This document shows positions 41,219 through 52,006 of a stretch of 64,000 bases of DNA, one piece after another. A program made the translations under genes and the position numbers. The stretch comes from Marsupella aquatica (taxonomy: Eukaryota; Marchantiophyta): assembly GCA_973895155.1 (NCBI GenBank), contig OZ316892.1, positions 1,240,001 to 1,304,000 of the forward strand, given 5' to 3'. The notes beneath the pieces were generated by a model, which was not told where the DNA came from, searched no databases, and was given only the letters and a program-made list of their open reading frames with translations. Position 1 is the first letter of the stretch. The number at the start of each line of letters is the position of its first letter.

Positions 41219-42550
41219 TTGGAGGAAACACATGTCCTCCGTGTGTGGGAGGATGGTAGAGTACGAGTGGTACCCCATATAGCTCAGAGAGAGCGCATTG
41301 TGCGACATGCTCATGAGGAGTTGGGATATTTTGGAGTAAAGCGTACGTATAACTTACTTCTTGGTCAATATTGGTGGCGTGGCATGCACACTCAGGTGAA
41401 ACAGTTGGTGTCACATTGTATGGTTTGCGATCGGGTGAGGGCATTGTTCAATGCCCCTACACCACAGTTACACCCCTTACCTATTATGGGGTTGGGTTAC
41501 CGTTGGAGTTTGGACTTTGCAGGACCATTACCGTTAACTAGGCGGCATCATCGGTATGTGTTGGTGATGGTGGAGCACTTTTCTAAGTGGATTGAGTTGG
41601 TGGCATTACCTGACAAGGCAAGTGAGGGAACAGCGTATGCATTTCTTGATAGAGTGCTTAGTCATTTTGGTGCACCAGCGGAGGTGTTGACCGACCAGGG
41701 TATGGAGTTTCAGGGTGAGTTTCAGGTCTTGTGTGACAAGGCGTTGATTGATCACCGGACCACATCTCGAGATCATCCAGAGGCGGATGGTTTGGCAGAG
41801 CGTGTTGTTCAGACGGTGAAGAGGGGATTGCACAAGTATGGCCTACAGAAGGGGCATCTTGGAGATTGGGACATTCAGTTGCCATGGTTAGCCATGGGGT
41901 ATAGGTTCAGTCGTCAAGCATCCTTGGCTTCCTTCTCACCTTATTTTCTGTTGTACGGCCGAGACCCAAACTTGCCCACAGCAATTCGTCGAGATTCTAG
42001 TGAGGTGGTGAACCTTGATGACCCGGAGGTGTGGCTGAGGGTGTGTTCTCAAAGGGCACAGCTCTTTCAGAGAGTTATGCCAACAGCCTTGGAGAACCTT
42101 GCCATTGCTCAACACAGAGATACGTTGCGTTATGCAACCATCCGGGGTGGAGGTTATCGACCATCCATTCATAGGTTCCATGTGGGGGACTATGTCTATT
42201 TGCAGCAGACTGCACTGACAACGTTGGATGTGGCGGCAGGACGCACTATCTTACGTGTGAGAGAGGTGTTGGCTTCTGGAGTTCTCATGTTGGAGGGTCG
42301 TGATGGTGTTGTTTGGAAGGACCATGTTCGTAATTGTGCGCCATGTCACCTCCCAAACGTGGATGGTACAGTGGACCCCAGCTTGGCAGTGATACGTGCT
42401 AGCTTGAGGTGCATGTTGTGTGAGTCTGCTAGTGAAGCAGCCCGTATGTTGGTTTGTGATAGGTGTTCTAGGGGTTGGCATATGTCATGCTTAACTCCAC
42501 CTGTTGATGTTGTGCCTACTGGACGGTGGGTTTGTCCTCGGTGTACTTAG
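41219..42550 (+). pseudogene. Retrotransposon integrase with C-terminal PHD finger
   Basis: Uninterrupted 443-codon segment. An HHCC zinc region (HAHEELGYFGV ... HCMVCDR) is followed by the DDE core: Asp in WSLDFAGPLP (41513-41515), Asp in LTDQGMEF (41693-41695) and Glu in DHPEADGLAER, with the expected spacing of about 35. The C-terminus has an SH3-like stretch (FHVGDYVYLQQ). In place of a chromodomain it carries a C4HC3 array at about 42409-42547: CMLC, CDRC, HMSC, then WVCPRC. This is the PHD finger pattern, complete with the conserved Trp before the last Cys pair (GRWVCPRC). PHD fingers commonly read histone H3 tails, so a targeting role is plausible. TAG at 42548-42550 is the natural-looking end. 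Confidence 0.9.
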
Positions 42551-42711
42551 GAGGTGGATGACTTGATCTTCACATGGTATGGATTGCAGATGGGCAATTA
42601 ACGATGGGGCAACATAGCACCCGGCTTTCTGATCCGTGCACCCACAAAGGTGTATAGCATGTAGTAGATGGATAGGGCTACCTGGGAGTTAGAGGGACCT
42701 AACCGCCAGTT

Positions 42712-42722
42712 AGGGGGGCGAG
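42712..42722 (+). other. Candidate polypurine tract
   Basis: AGGGGGGCGAG lies immediately before segment A. In LTR retroelements such a tract primes plus-strand DNA and marks the start of the 3' LTR, which would place the LTR start at A rather than at B. Confidence 0.6.
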
Positions 42723-42832
42723 TTGCGGTACACTGTCTTGTATTTGTGTATGCTCTTGTCCATGTTATGCATGTATGTGAGTATGGCATGACCAGCGATG
42801 CATGTTGTATGACGATGTGGATTCGCACGACA
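42722..42832 (+). repeat. Right terminal segment A, first copy
   Basis: 111 bp from GTTGCGGTACAC to CGCACGACA. It is the same length as 43159-43269 with three substitutions seen. It is followed by GC, then segment B. Confidence 0.92.
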
Positions 42833-42834
42833 GC

Positions 42835-43158
42835 TATCATGACCATACGTAGCGTGCTAGACTATGTAGTGTGCTAGCAGAGTCCATACCTTAGATGGGC
42901 CGTAGTGCCTAGTTAGGAGTCTGGTTCCATGGTAGAGGGTTAGAGGGGGTGCCCTGTTGAGGGTATAGTGTGGAGAGGCTCAAAGGACGGTTAGTTCTTT
43001 GAGTTGAGCCTTTGGCGTTGGAAGAGCCTTGGTAGTGAGTGGAGCTCCTTGGCTATGGTGTCCCGTTAGCTTCGACCTAGATTCTCCATTGTGGAGTGGG
43101 TTTGGCTTGACTATGTGTGTTCTTACGTGTTTTATGACTGTATGTCTCATGGATTTCA
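42835..43158 (+). repeat. Right terminal segment B
   Basis: Matches the left terminal repeat 33344-33706 except for a 38-bp deletion and about 3% substitutions. It starts TATC rather than TGTC. It ends GGATTTCA and is followed directly by the second copy of A. Confidence 0.92.
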
Positions 43159-43269
43159 GTTGCGGTACACTCTCTTGTATTTGTGTATGCTCTTGTCCAT
43201 GTTATGCATGTATGTGAGTATGGCATGACCAGCGATGTATGTTGTATGATGATGTGGATTCGCACGACA
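43159..43269 (+). repeat. Right terminal segment A, second copy
   Basis: 111-bp direct copy of 42722-42832. It ends at GACA, the right end of the element, followed by AAGG of the presumed target duplication. Confidence 0.92.
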
Positions 43270-43273
43270 AAGG
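43269..43273. repeat. Target-site duplication, right
   Basis: AAAGG; it matches 33339-33343. The first A can be counted as element or flank, so the duplication is 4 or 5 bp. Confidence 0.6.
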
Positions 43274-45611
43274 CTTTACCTGGTTGGAAATCCCAGGAAC
43301 AAAAACCCAGTTTTCTGCTGAGTAGGGTCTTTGTTTTTCTTTAATTTCCTTTGTGGGCTATTAGTGGTCTTCTGGGGTTGAAGGGGACTCTGGCTTGTGG
43401 AGCCTCTTTGGTCTTGTAGGGGTCTCTCCCTCGTTTTTTTTCCTCCCTTGATTGGGTGTTTTGCCTTTGAGACCCTTTCCAGCTTGGCGCTTTTGTTCTT
43501 TGGCAGTTTGATATGTATTAAACTTACCTATCTGCAAATGGCAAGCTGGTATAGCTCTGGCGCGAACTATATAGTTCGCGCCACGCACAGGAACTTGACT
43601 AGAAGCCCTAAATTAAACAGATTATTTCTAATAAGAAAAATGGAAAGGGAGATGAATTACTTCCAATCAAGAAGCGGAGAGAGGGATGGGGGACTATAGG
43701 TACAACAGCAGACTGACAAGGAATCGAGGAAAGAACAAATGAATCAACCAAACAAGGAAGTTGAGAGAAGGGGAGATGAAGGGGGTTTACTATTGTATTT
43801 TGCACATGTGGCACTCAATGCAAGATAATAAGCCTCTACTTGTGACCATTAGATATGTATGGTCAAATCTGGAACGTTGTTTTTTGCTGAATTAGTCATC
43901 TAAAAACGTTTTTAAAACCTGTTGTATCATTCACAAGCCCTGGTAGCAAACTTGCAAAACTTTGCAGTAAAAGGAAACACTAGAGGGGAGGGGAGAGATG
44001 GGAGCTTTTTATCTTTTGCCAGGGTGGCAAATGTCCACCATGAATCAAGGAGAAGATACTAAGAATACTCCATGTCTTATTCCATCAATTGATTTCCAAC
44101 CATTCAATCTCTATAGATTAAAGATAACCATCAGATTCTGGCTAATGGGGTCTGTGGTTGGGTGTGAAACTGGCTAAACGAAGACCAAACAATTTGCCAA
44201 AACTTGTTAGTACTTTTCAGTAAGGTGATTTTGGGTGGATTTTTGCACTACAAAACTGCTGGGCAGGCGGTACAAGAGGGAATTCTTAAGGTCTCTTTAA
44301 ATTCACCAAGGTGCCAGTGTCATCTTGTGTGGTGGAGATGCCAGGAACAGCAACCCTTCTTATTGACCTATCCAGACCTGTGATTTAGTTCAGGTGTTTG
44401 TGACAGACCCCCCTCTGTCAATCATGGGCCTTGTTCAATTTTTCAGGGTGGCCAAAGCTACTTTGTGTGAAAGAGGAGATGTTAGGAATATTCTCTATTT
44501 AATTTTTTTCTATTTATGCTAGTAGGTCCTATGACTTGGTGGGAGACCACCGTAGCTACTGAAACTCAAAACTTACTGGCAAAGTATTGCTAAAAGTGAG
44601 GTTTTTGAATGAGGTGGAATTTGGTGAAATTTTGCCTCTTAAAAACTGCTACGGCCTTCCTTTAATCAACACAGACGTGTCACAAGAAGGGTACAAGAGA
44701 CACAGCAATTATCTTAGAATGAGGTCAAGTGTGGTCCCCCCCCCCAAGGCAGACCAGTGACTTGTGAGGTATGCTAGGGTGAGGGGTATTTTACAATTCT
44801 AATTTGCACCACCAGTAGATCTGTCAACATCTAAGGAGTGTTGTTCACAACCAGGGTCTCAAAGAGCTAACAAGGTGACAAATTTGGTCCCAATCCACCT
44901 CGTTTTTTCTTTGCAAATGTGGTACTCCAAATCTTGGGTAAGAATTTGGCAGACAATTGCCAATAGAAAAACACTGAAACATTGGATCATGCCAAGTGCA
45001 ACATTGAGAAACAAGGGAGGAAAGGGGAGGGGAAGGAAGACGTGAGGGACTACAAGAGGCCCACAAGTTTGGGTAAAGTCCTGTGTAACAAACCTTTTTG
45101 CTCAAAATAGGATTCATATATTTGCGTATCAAACATAGAATCGCTCAAAAGGTGTGGTTTTACTGGACTACACAGATTTGGAGTCACATAAAATTACTAT
45201 CACACAAAGAGCATGCCAGGGTCCCATCCAATCTTAGTTGATGGTTGGACCAAGATCACATGTGAGCTTATAACTCACAATTTCCAGTTTATATGTCCAA
45301 ATGCAGCTGATTAATACTCTGTGCAACTGATACTTTAGAATTATGGCATTTGATAAGAAAAATGTATAACTCATCATCTACACATCTTCAGCTTCATTCC
45401 TACAACAAGTTGGAATCTAAATCTCAAAACGTGCCACATGGTTTCAGTCCTCTATGATCTTCTAATTGGGTTCATTATTCCATTTTAAAAGGACCTCTTT
45501 ATCTTCTTAGATTGGGGCAAATTCTTGTACTCTATGCAACGACATTTTACACCTCCCAATTGGATATCTTGAGAATTGCAGCACAATTATGAATTGGGAT
45601 TTTTCCTAAAA
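43274..45611. other. Spacer with diverged repeats downstream of the retrotransposon
   Basis: No gene supported. Sequence at 44030-44680 seems to contain diverged copies of a repeat (R2) that also occurs near 63150 in reverse. A C run lies near 44737. Confidence 0.6.
44085..44260 (+). repeat. Dispersed repeat family R2, copy 1
   Basis: ACCATCAGATTCTGGCTAAT and the following TTTGCCAAAACTTGTTAGTA region match the reverse complement of about 63150-63290. A weaker relative may lie at 44460-44620. Confidence 0.6.
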
Positions 45612-47974
45612 TCACCCCTGGTCAGTTTGTTGGAAAGACTCCACCTCAGCTGACTGTTGAGCCTCAAGTTTCGCCATCTCTGCAGCAATCTCTGCTTCAA
45701 TGGTGGCCATGTCAACTGTTCTCGTCTCATTGTAGGGTGCTCCTTCTCCAAGGAGGTATTTAAACACTTCCTCTCCTTCTAAACCTTTTGACTTGGCCAA
45801 ATAGAGAGGTGTAAGACCGAATCTATCTTCTTTCTTGTAGTTAGCACCGTATTGCACTAAGAGCTCTGGATGCTTGGTTAAGGATTCTACAACATAACTT
45901 GGTAGAGACCCATTGCTCATGCTTGTAGTGCATGTCGTGAGCTTCAAGGGGGAGGGGGAGGTGGGGAGGGGGCGAGGGCACTTTAATGGCACTTAATTAT
46001 TTCATCCACAACAGATTTCATGTGGAATTATGGCACTTGGCCCCCACACCGCCTCCCACACCCAATGAGAGAGCCCCGCTAAGACCTGCTGGCCCGAAAT
46101 CCCAACCCCTTTTGGAGGTTCTCTCTTTGTAGGGACCCCTCCCAACGATCATGTGTGTTTGTTTTAAGTTTTTCTACCTTTATCAATATAAAAATAAGTT
46201 CTTCTAAGCCAATCACATCATTATTATATTTGCAGTAAAATTTTAAGCCTAATTCTAGTGTCGCTGGGCCTTAATTCCCTTCTCATAATTGAAATACATC
46301 CATTAATACAAACATGAAACAACCAAGCAATTTTAACCATCTCATATTTAATGAAGGATACTTACAATTGGAAGATTGGATCCTCTTGCTGCCCAGTGTA
46401 TTGCCGTCCTGACAAATAGTTCTCAGGTTTAATCATCTTCAAAAATCCAAGTCCATACTTTAATCTCACTCCAGGTCAGATATCCCCTAACAAAATGGCT
46501 CATTTCTGCAGTCTACATTGATTTGTGACTCCTTGTTCGTTATTCATACAAGTTTTTATTTTAAGACAGTATACTTTTAGGAGTATTAACATGATAACAT
46601 TTTGGACTATGTTTGATAGACGAAGTGCAACCTGGGAACCCAGAGAGGAGAGTGCAATTGGGATATCTAGAGACAACAATTGTTGAGCACAAGCATGCAT
46701 TATGGAGTTTAGATGTATCTCATCACATGTAGGTGTTTTGCAAATTAAAGGAATCGCTTCACAAAAACAAGTGGCTATTGATTGTATAGATTTAACTGGG
46801 AGGTTGGAAAGGGACGAGCAGTGCCTGCCAGTATGTGAATCCTGGGCATGAATGTTGGCACTGAAACGAATCAGCGTTTCAACTGAATGCAGATGCCCAC
46901 AGTCAGCTGCCCATATAAGAGCGGTCCTTCCATAGCGATCCTACAAAAGCACCGAGAACTAAGTTCCAGGGTAATAAGTGGATAGATAGGAGAATACTTA
47001 TGAGGTAACCGCACAATGACATAGTGATTGATTTACAAGCTAGCATGCCCCCACAATGATACCAAATTACATGAGAAAATAAAGTGCTCATTTTTCAGCA
47101 TTCCCTGCCAAATGCCCTTGGAAGACCACGAAAACAAAAGCTGGCCCAGCATTAATTTAGAAACGAGTGTACTGACAGAGGGCATCATGAACATTCGTTT
47201 GATGACAGACAAATGCAAAAAATGCACCAGTGAGCAATTAGTTCTTCAGATAACTTAAAGACTGACTTCCAGATCTTGACCAAGATAAGCTTTGTCACTT
47301 GACTGATCGAAGTCTTTGGGACATATAGCTCAAGATGAGTGACATAACTTCAAAAACTGAACAGCTAAATAAATTGATTTTGAAGTTCCACACATCTCCA
47401 AGAGGGTGAAGGGACAGAAAGATCCAGAGGCTCTCTATCTTTGGAATCCAAATTGATTTCTAGATCTGTAAGCCATATAGAAATTACTGTTCCCAAAGGG
47501 CATTTGTCTTTATGAAACTACTGTCTGATAGACCTGCTGATAGTAGACAAATTAGTAAAAAGTAGACTAGCTACTCTAAATTCTAGAAGGAGCTCTAGTT
47601 TTGGAATACATTTAATTTCTAAACACTTAGCCAATGGAAATCATTGTTGTTGAAAATAATTTGTGGTTTATATAAACACTGACCTTCCTTACGGTAACAG
47701 AAAAGTAAAAATTCAAAACCTTTGCATCGACATCAAAGTTTTTTATCTTGGAAAATTTGGTGATAGCACGAGTATCACCATTCTCAGCCGCATCAAAGAC
47801 TGTCAAAATTTCTCTTTTCACCGACTTTAAGTCATAGATTGTATATCTGTTGCTTTGAGGAAGGTTATCATAAGTAGGGCTTTCATTCTTGTTTTCCAGG
47901 GTCACTTTTCTTGCCTGCACAATTGGTTTTGCCACTGCTGCTGTTGGGTGAGGAGGGCTGCTTTGTTGACTCAT
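45612..47974 (-). CDS. Small ankyrin-repeat protein
   Basis: Four minus-strand exons join in frame: 47974-47720, 46940-46825, 46408-46366 and 45941-45612 (TGA), giving 247 residues. The N-terminal 55 residues are a polar, Pro/Ser-rich segment. Ankyrin repeats follow: FDAAENGDTRAITKF, then DRYGRTALIWAADCGHLHSV, then GRTAIHWAARGSNLPI, then RFGLTPLYLAKSKGLEGEEV. The C-terminus is an acidic, Glu/Ala-rich helix. The protein has no kinase, membrane or zinc domain, so it is probably a protein-binding adaptor; partner unknown. Exon 3 is only 43 nt. The intron after exon 2 seems to start with GC (CAG|GCACTG); this choice restores both phase and the TAIHWAA repeat. Exon 2 has an open frame continuing past this point, so intron retention would add an unrelated tail. 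Confidence 0.8.
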
Positions 47975-49538
47975 TTTTGAGTGCCAGGAGTAACAGTTTA
48001 GGGTTGCTATCTACCCCAATACAATGCTCTGTTCAATGCGAGCAGCAACATGATCCATTTTCTGATTCGCTATACTGATATCGAGTACCCAAAAACATTT
48101 CATGTGACAACATTTGGGATTTTATCAGAATATTGGCCTTGTCAATAATTAGGCCATCCTCATAATGGTTTGCGGTTGCAAATGGAAGCTGCGTCGAGTG
48201 ATGACCATTCTATAGAAATAAGTATCTCAAGGATCCCAAACTGTTTACATCCCCATCATCATGATCTGCAAAAAGATTCCACGCCAATCTATGGAAGGAA
48301 TAACAAGCTTGGAATCAATATTTTTGTCATCTAATCAGGACCAAGAAGCAATTATCTGCAAAGCTGAATGACAATCCTGCAGCATTCTTTATCTGTTCCA
48401 TCTTCCTAACAATCTCTTGTCCCATGACCTTGGGGCAAATGTCATAGCAGATCATGAAAGATGGCCAAAACTAGATAAAACTCAGACAAGCAGTTCTCTC
48501 CCTAATGAACAGTCGATTGAATGGGGTCTTCCACATCTACTGAATGTCAATAGTTACTGAGATTCATCCTGGGTAATTTTGTCATTCTTTGTCACAAATT
48601 ACATACTGATTACTTGCAACTGCCATGCTATCAGACTTGAAAAAATAACCAGACAGATTGTTCTTACAAGGATTTGGGCAATGACATTTCAAACATGTCC
48701 ATCCCTTTCTCTCTAAGCCTGGTACAAGAGTTTCAACCATACTCTCGCTCAACCATCTTCGTGATCTGAGCTCAGAGTCCATGAATCTGTTGATTTCACC
48801 ACTACGTCTTTCAGAATTGCACCATTTGATGTCAAGGTATCTAGAGACATAATTTCTTTTCCTTCTGCAAAGTTACAATTGGCCCACAGACAGACAACAC
48901 TTTGAGTGAATTGTGGTTTTTCTCCACGTTGGGATTAGGGTTGTGGACTCATAGATCCCGTTGTTCCTATTTGCATGAGCTTGAATACCTAGGGTATGGG
49001 ATACAGACACTCTGTATGTTAGTATCAAGATTTTGTCTAAACTCATGAATTGTCTAAATCATGTGTTTGTGAGTAATGTTCTCCCATTACTAGATGGCTC
49101 AGTAGAACCTATTAGCCAAAGGTTTTTTCACTCCATTTTTGGAAACACAATTTATTTCATCCCACAAGTGATTTGCAATGCACTTGATTTGGTCTAACTC
49201 ACCCACTCACACACATCCACACCACACTTAGTCAGAGAGGGGAACTTGACCTGAGATGTCACAAGAAGGTATCTTTCTCTTGACCAGTGGACCTTTTTTT
49301 CTGGGGGCGCCCTGTTGCTTCTGCTGGGGTCTGGTTGGGATCAAACTGAAATTCACTTTCCAATGAACGTCAATCACCACCATTCAAGTAGAAAGTGATG
49401 AAAAGTTTCTCCAAGTCATTAACAAACTAACTTGTATACATGATGCATGGTAATCTAGCATGTTCAATATCCAAATCATTCTGAAACTTTTCTGTAGGTC
49501 TAATGCCTATAATTCTGTGTCTTTTGAAAGATGGGTGC

Positions 49539-49539
49539 A

Positions 49540-49576
<37 letters not shown>

Positions 49577-49594
49577 TGTGGGGGGGGGGGGGGC
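49539..49594. repeat. (TTA)n microsatellite plus poly-G run
   Basis: About 12 TTA/TAT triplets, then a short AATTGTG segment and about 14 G. Confidence 0.9.
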
Positions 49595-49914
49595 AATTTA
49601 CAATTCAACACAAAATTACAGGATAGATAAGAATCCATCAAAGTACAGTTAATTTTCTCTTCCTGTATGTGCTGCCAATAAGTGCAAATCTGGTTTATTG
49701 CAAGAAATTGAGTTTTTATAAGTGTTTTGAAGTTGTCACCATATGACAAAAACATAAGTGCAATCTCTTTATGTACTGTATGCTGCTTGTCCTTACATGT
49801 CAAAGATTTTTCATAGTGTATGAGCCTGAATGCCCTTTCTTTGAATGACAAAAGAGATCTTGACCAAATTAAGCATGCATCATCATTTTGACATACAATA
49901 CATCCCATCCTCTC

Positions 49915-49990
49915 CATCCACACACATTTGGTGGGGTCCTACAGTTAAGGTCTAGGGGGTTCACTTTAGAAACCTAGACCCCAATTGTTG
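49915..49990 (+). repeat. Dispersed repeat family R1, partial copy 2
   Basis: GGTCTAGGGGGTTCACTTTA followed by GAAACCTAGACCCCAATT corresponds to the palindromic core of R1 at 32430-32475. Confidence 0.6.
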
Positions 49991-51190
49991 CTTTTGTTCG
50001 TGAATTAGTGCTAAGATCTGTTGCACTTATGGGTGAGGCAACAGGGTTTAGGGAGGCTATTGTACAGTCCAGAGGCAGTTGCAACAGTTGAGGAATGTTG
50101 TGCCCCCAGTTGTGTTGATATTTTGGCCTGCCATCTGTTTACGCTGGATCCCTTTATGATGTTTGTGAGCATCTTGCTCTTGATTTAATTCCTGGATGGT
50201 GTTTTTCCATTTCCAACCCAAAGTCCACAGATGCAAAATTTTCTAGCATCTAAAGCCTACAGATGCAATCTTTTAAGCGCAAATGAACCCTTAAGTTTTA
50301 AATATGGAAAAATACAAATTGTAAATGATGCACCACATACAATGCTATAAGTGTGGGGCTTGTGCTTCTTCCCAGAGTTGGACAAAGGGACCTAATGCAA
50401 TTCAATAACGCTGTTAACAATAACTATTGTTACTCACACTAATTGTGGTGAAACATGTTGTTTTGGCTTACTCATGTATTGCCTGAATTTTGCAAAAAAT
50501 GAATCATGCATTTTAAACTATTAGTTTTGGCCCAATATAATGGAAAGAAGGTGGGTGCACCCCAGGTTTGCATGAAAATCGTTGGCTCTAGCATTATTAA
50601 GTGCACTGGTACCACTAATTAGATGCTAACAATAATAGACGACGGCTGGTATTTCTATAAAAAATTCTCCGAACTACCAACGCTATTCATCAAAATTAGT
50701 ATACCATCCAATCCAATAAGCAATAGTATACGGAGTAGCTTTTTCATAATTGTGTGCGGTAGACTACCAATAAGTGTCTCACCGCCTGATTGCCACGCAG
50801 GGCCCACGCGTAAGGCCTTGGTTCGTCGAGGATGCCACGAGTCACTCTTTCCGACAGCGCGACGAGCGCAGCGATGATGCCGGTCCGAAATGAACGGTGT
50901 CCGAAGTCGCAGTCACGCGACAAAACACTGACGGCTTGGATCATACAATTCCATTATTGAGTCTCAAAAACCGTTAGATCTTATCCCTTTGAACGGTCGA
51001 GGAGGAGACCGTCAGGTCGCGTCGACTGTGGTGTTCCCTCTGCTCTCATTGCCGAAGCTCTTCATTTGGAGATGAAATTGCTGCGAGATCAATTTCTGGT
51101 TGTTCCGCTCCTCGGCTTCTTGAACAGCTCGTCACCCGGCTTCCGTTAGATTCGCTCGCCCGTTGCACCTCCTCGCGAAACTATTTCATT

Positions 51191-51335
51191 TGTGAGGACG
51201 AGCAAGTAGGGTTCGAATTGGGCCCAAATCACTCGTCGCTTCTGTCCAGGAGAAACATTAATTCTGTTGTGAGGACGAGCAAGTTGGGTTCGAGTTGTGC
51301 CCAAATTACTCTTCGCATCGGTACAGGAGAAAGAT
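51191..51335. repeat. Two-copy tandem duplication, unit 77 bp
   Basis: TGTGAGGACGAGCAAGTAGG ... GTCCAGGAGAAA is followed at 51268 by a second copy with several substitutions. It lies in the likely 5' region of the 51503 frame. Confidence 0.85.
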
Positions 51336-51502
51336 TTGGTATCCCGTCACCCGGCGTTCGTCCCAATCTTTGTTAGTTCGCATCTTTTCACGAGTTTAAT
51401 TGCGTTGCCTCTCCGGTTACGTAGAGCAGCTAGATTGCGTCGAATCGTGCCCAAATTTCTGTTTGAATCTAGAGACTAGAAAGGTTTTGGTGCGAAGTGT
51501 GG

Positions 51503-52006
51503 ATGGCTCTAGTTCAAGTGAGGGGACTGTTCCGATGCGGTATCGTGGAGAAGGTGTCCCGGTTCGTCTCGCCGCCGAATCCGTCAGGCCAGACCTCTTT
51601 TCTATGGAAGTCTGATTCCTTCAGCATGCAGAAGCGAGCCCTCCTGTTGGCACGGATGAGGTCGTTCAAGACGACTCTGTTTTCCTCGACACAGGTCGTC
51701 GTCACTTCTCCAGCAGGAACAGCCACAGCACAAGCAGAATTTCACACCAGCCCAATTTTGGAGGCAGAAGCAGCGGCTCCCGAAGATGACGTGACGAGCA
51801 GTGTCACTAGTGCGGGTACGAGTAGCAGCGAGACCGACTCCACTCTCTTGGAGAGAAACTACGGGGAAGAGCAGGCTGACCACCACAAGGTCGCTGACAG
51901 CTCTCATGCCCACCATGTGAACATGATGGACGAGGGAGAGCCAGAGAGCTTGGAGTCGACGTCGTTTGACATCTCAAAAATGAGCCGACCGGCCGGTGAC
52001 GAGTGA
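51503..52006 (+). CDS. Possible small protein of unknown function
   Basis: Single frame of 167 codons, ATG 51503 to TGA 52004-52006. I do not recognise it. The first 70 residues are basic, hydroxylated and poor in acidic residues (VRGLFRCGIVEKVSRF; MQKRALLLARMRSFKTTLFS), which could be an organelle-targeting sequence. The rest is acidic, Ser/Thr-rich and His-containing (DDVTSSVTSAGTSSSETDS; HHKVADSSHAHHVNMMDE), ending DISKMSRPAGDE, and is probably disordered. The local sequence is more GC-rich than its flanks, as in the other coding exons, and a downstream Met at 51626 is an alternative start. It could also be one exon of a larger gene or an unselected frame. Confidence 0.45.
   Translation: MALVQVRGLFRCGIVEKVSRFVSPPNPSGQTSFLWKSDSFSMQKRALLLARMRSFKTTLFSSTQVVVTSPAGTATAQAEFHTSPILEAEAAAPEDDVTSSVTSAGTSSSETDSTLLERNYGEEQADHHKVADSSHAHHVNMMDEGEPESLESTSFDISKMSRPAGDE

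Larger units (their letters stand above)
33344..43269 (+). mobile_element. Ty3/gypsy-type retrotransposon encoding a DNA methyltransferase and a PHD finger (decayed)
   Basis: About 9.9 kb element. Domain order on the plus strand is Gag, protease, C5-cytosine methyltransferase, RT, RNase H, integrase, PHD finger. The RT-RNase H-integrase order marks it as Ty3/gypsy-like. Matching flanks AAAGG (33339-33343 and 43269-43273) suggest a 4-5 bp target-site duplication. The ends are TGTC...GACA. The terminal repeats are arranged B (33344-33706), internal, A (42722-42832), B (42835-43158), A (43159-43269). A purine-rich tract (about 42712-42722) just before the first A looks like the plus-strand primer site. 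No clear tRNA primer-binding site was found after 33706. The frames are interrupted by in-frame TAG codons at 35678, 36770, 37655, 39126, 39423 and 40424, by TGA at 39513 and 41216, and by two frameshifts, so this copy cannot make a full polyprotein by normal translation. Confidence 0.93.
47975..51502. other. Intergenic spacer
   Basis: About 3.5 kb without a supported gene. It contains a TTA microsatellite followed by a G run (about 49540-49594), a partial copy of R1 near 49915-49990 and a tandem duplication at 51191-51335. At 50970-51020 three ACCGTT/AACGGTC/GACCGTC words occur close together, possibly promoter sites of the downstream frame. Confidence 0.55.

Noticed and set aside
42409-42547. 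Chromodomain at the integrase end
   Set aside because: The end is a Cys4-His-Cys3 ladder, not a chromodomain aromatic cage fold.
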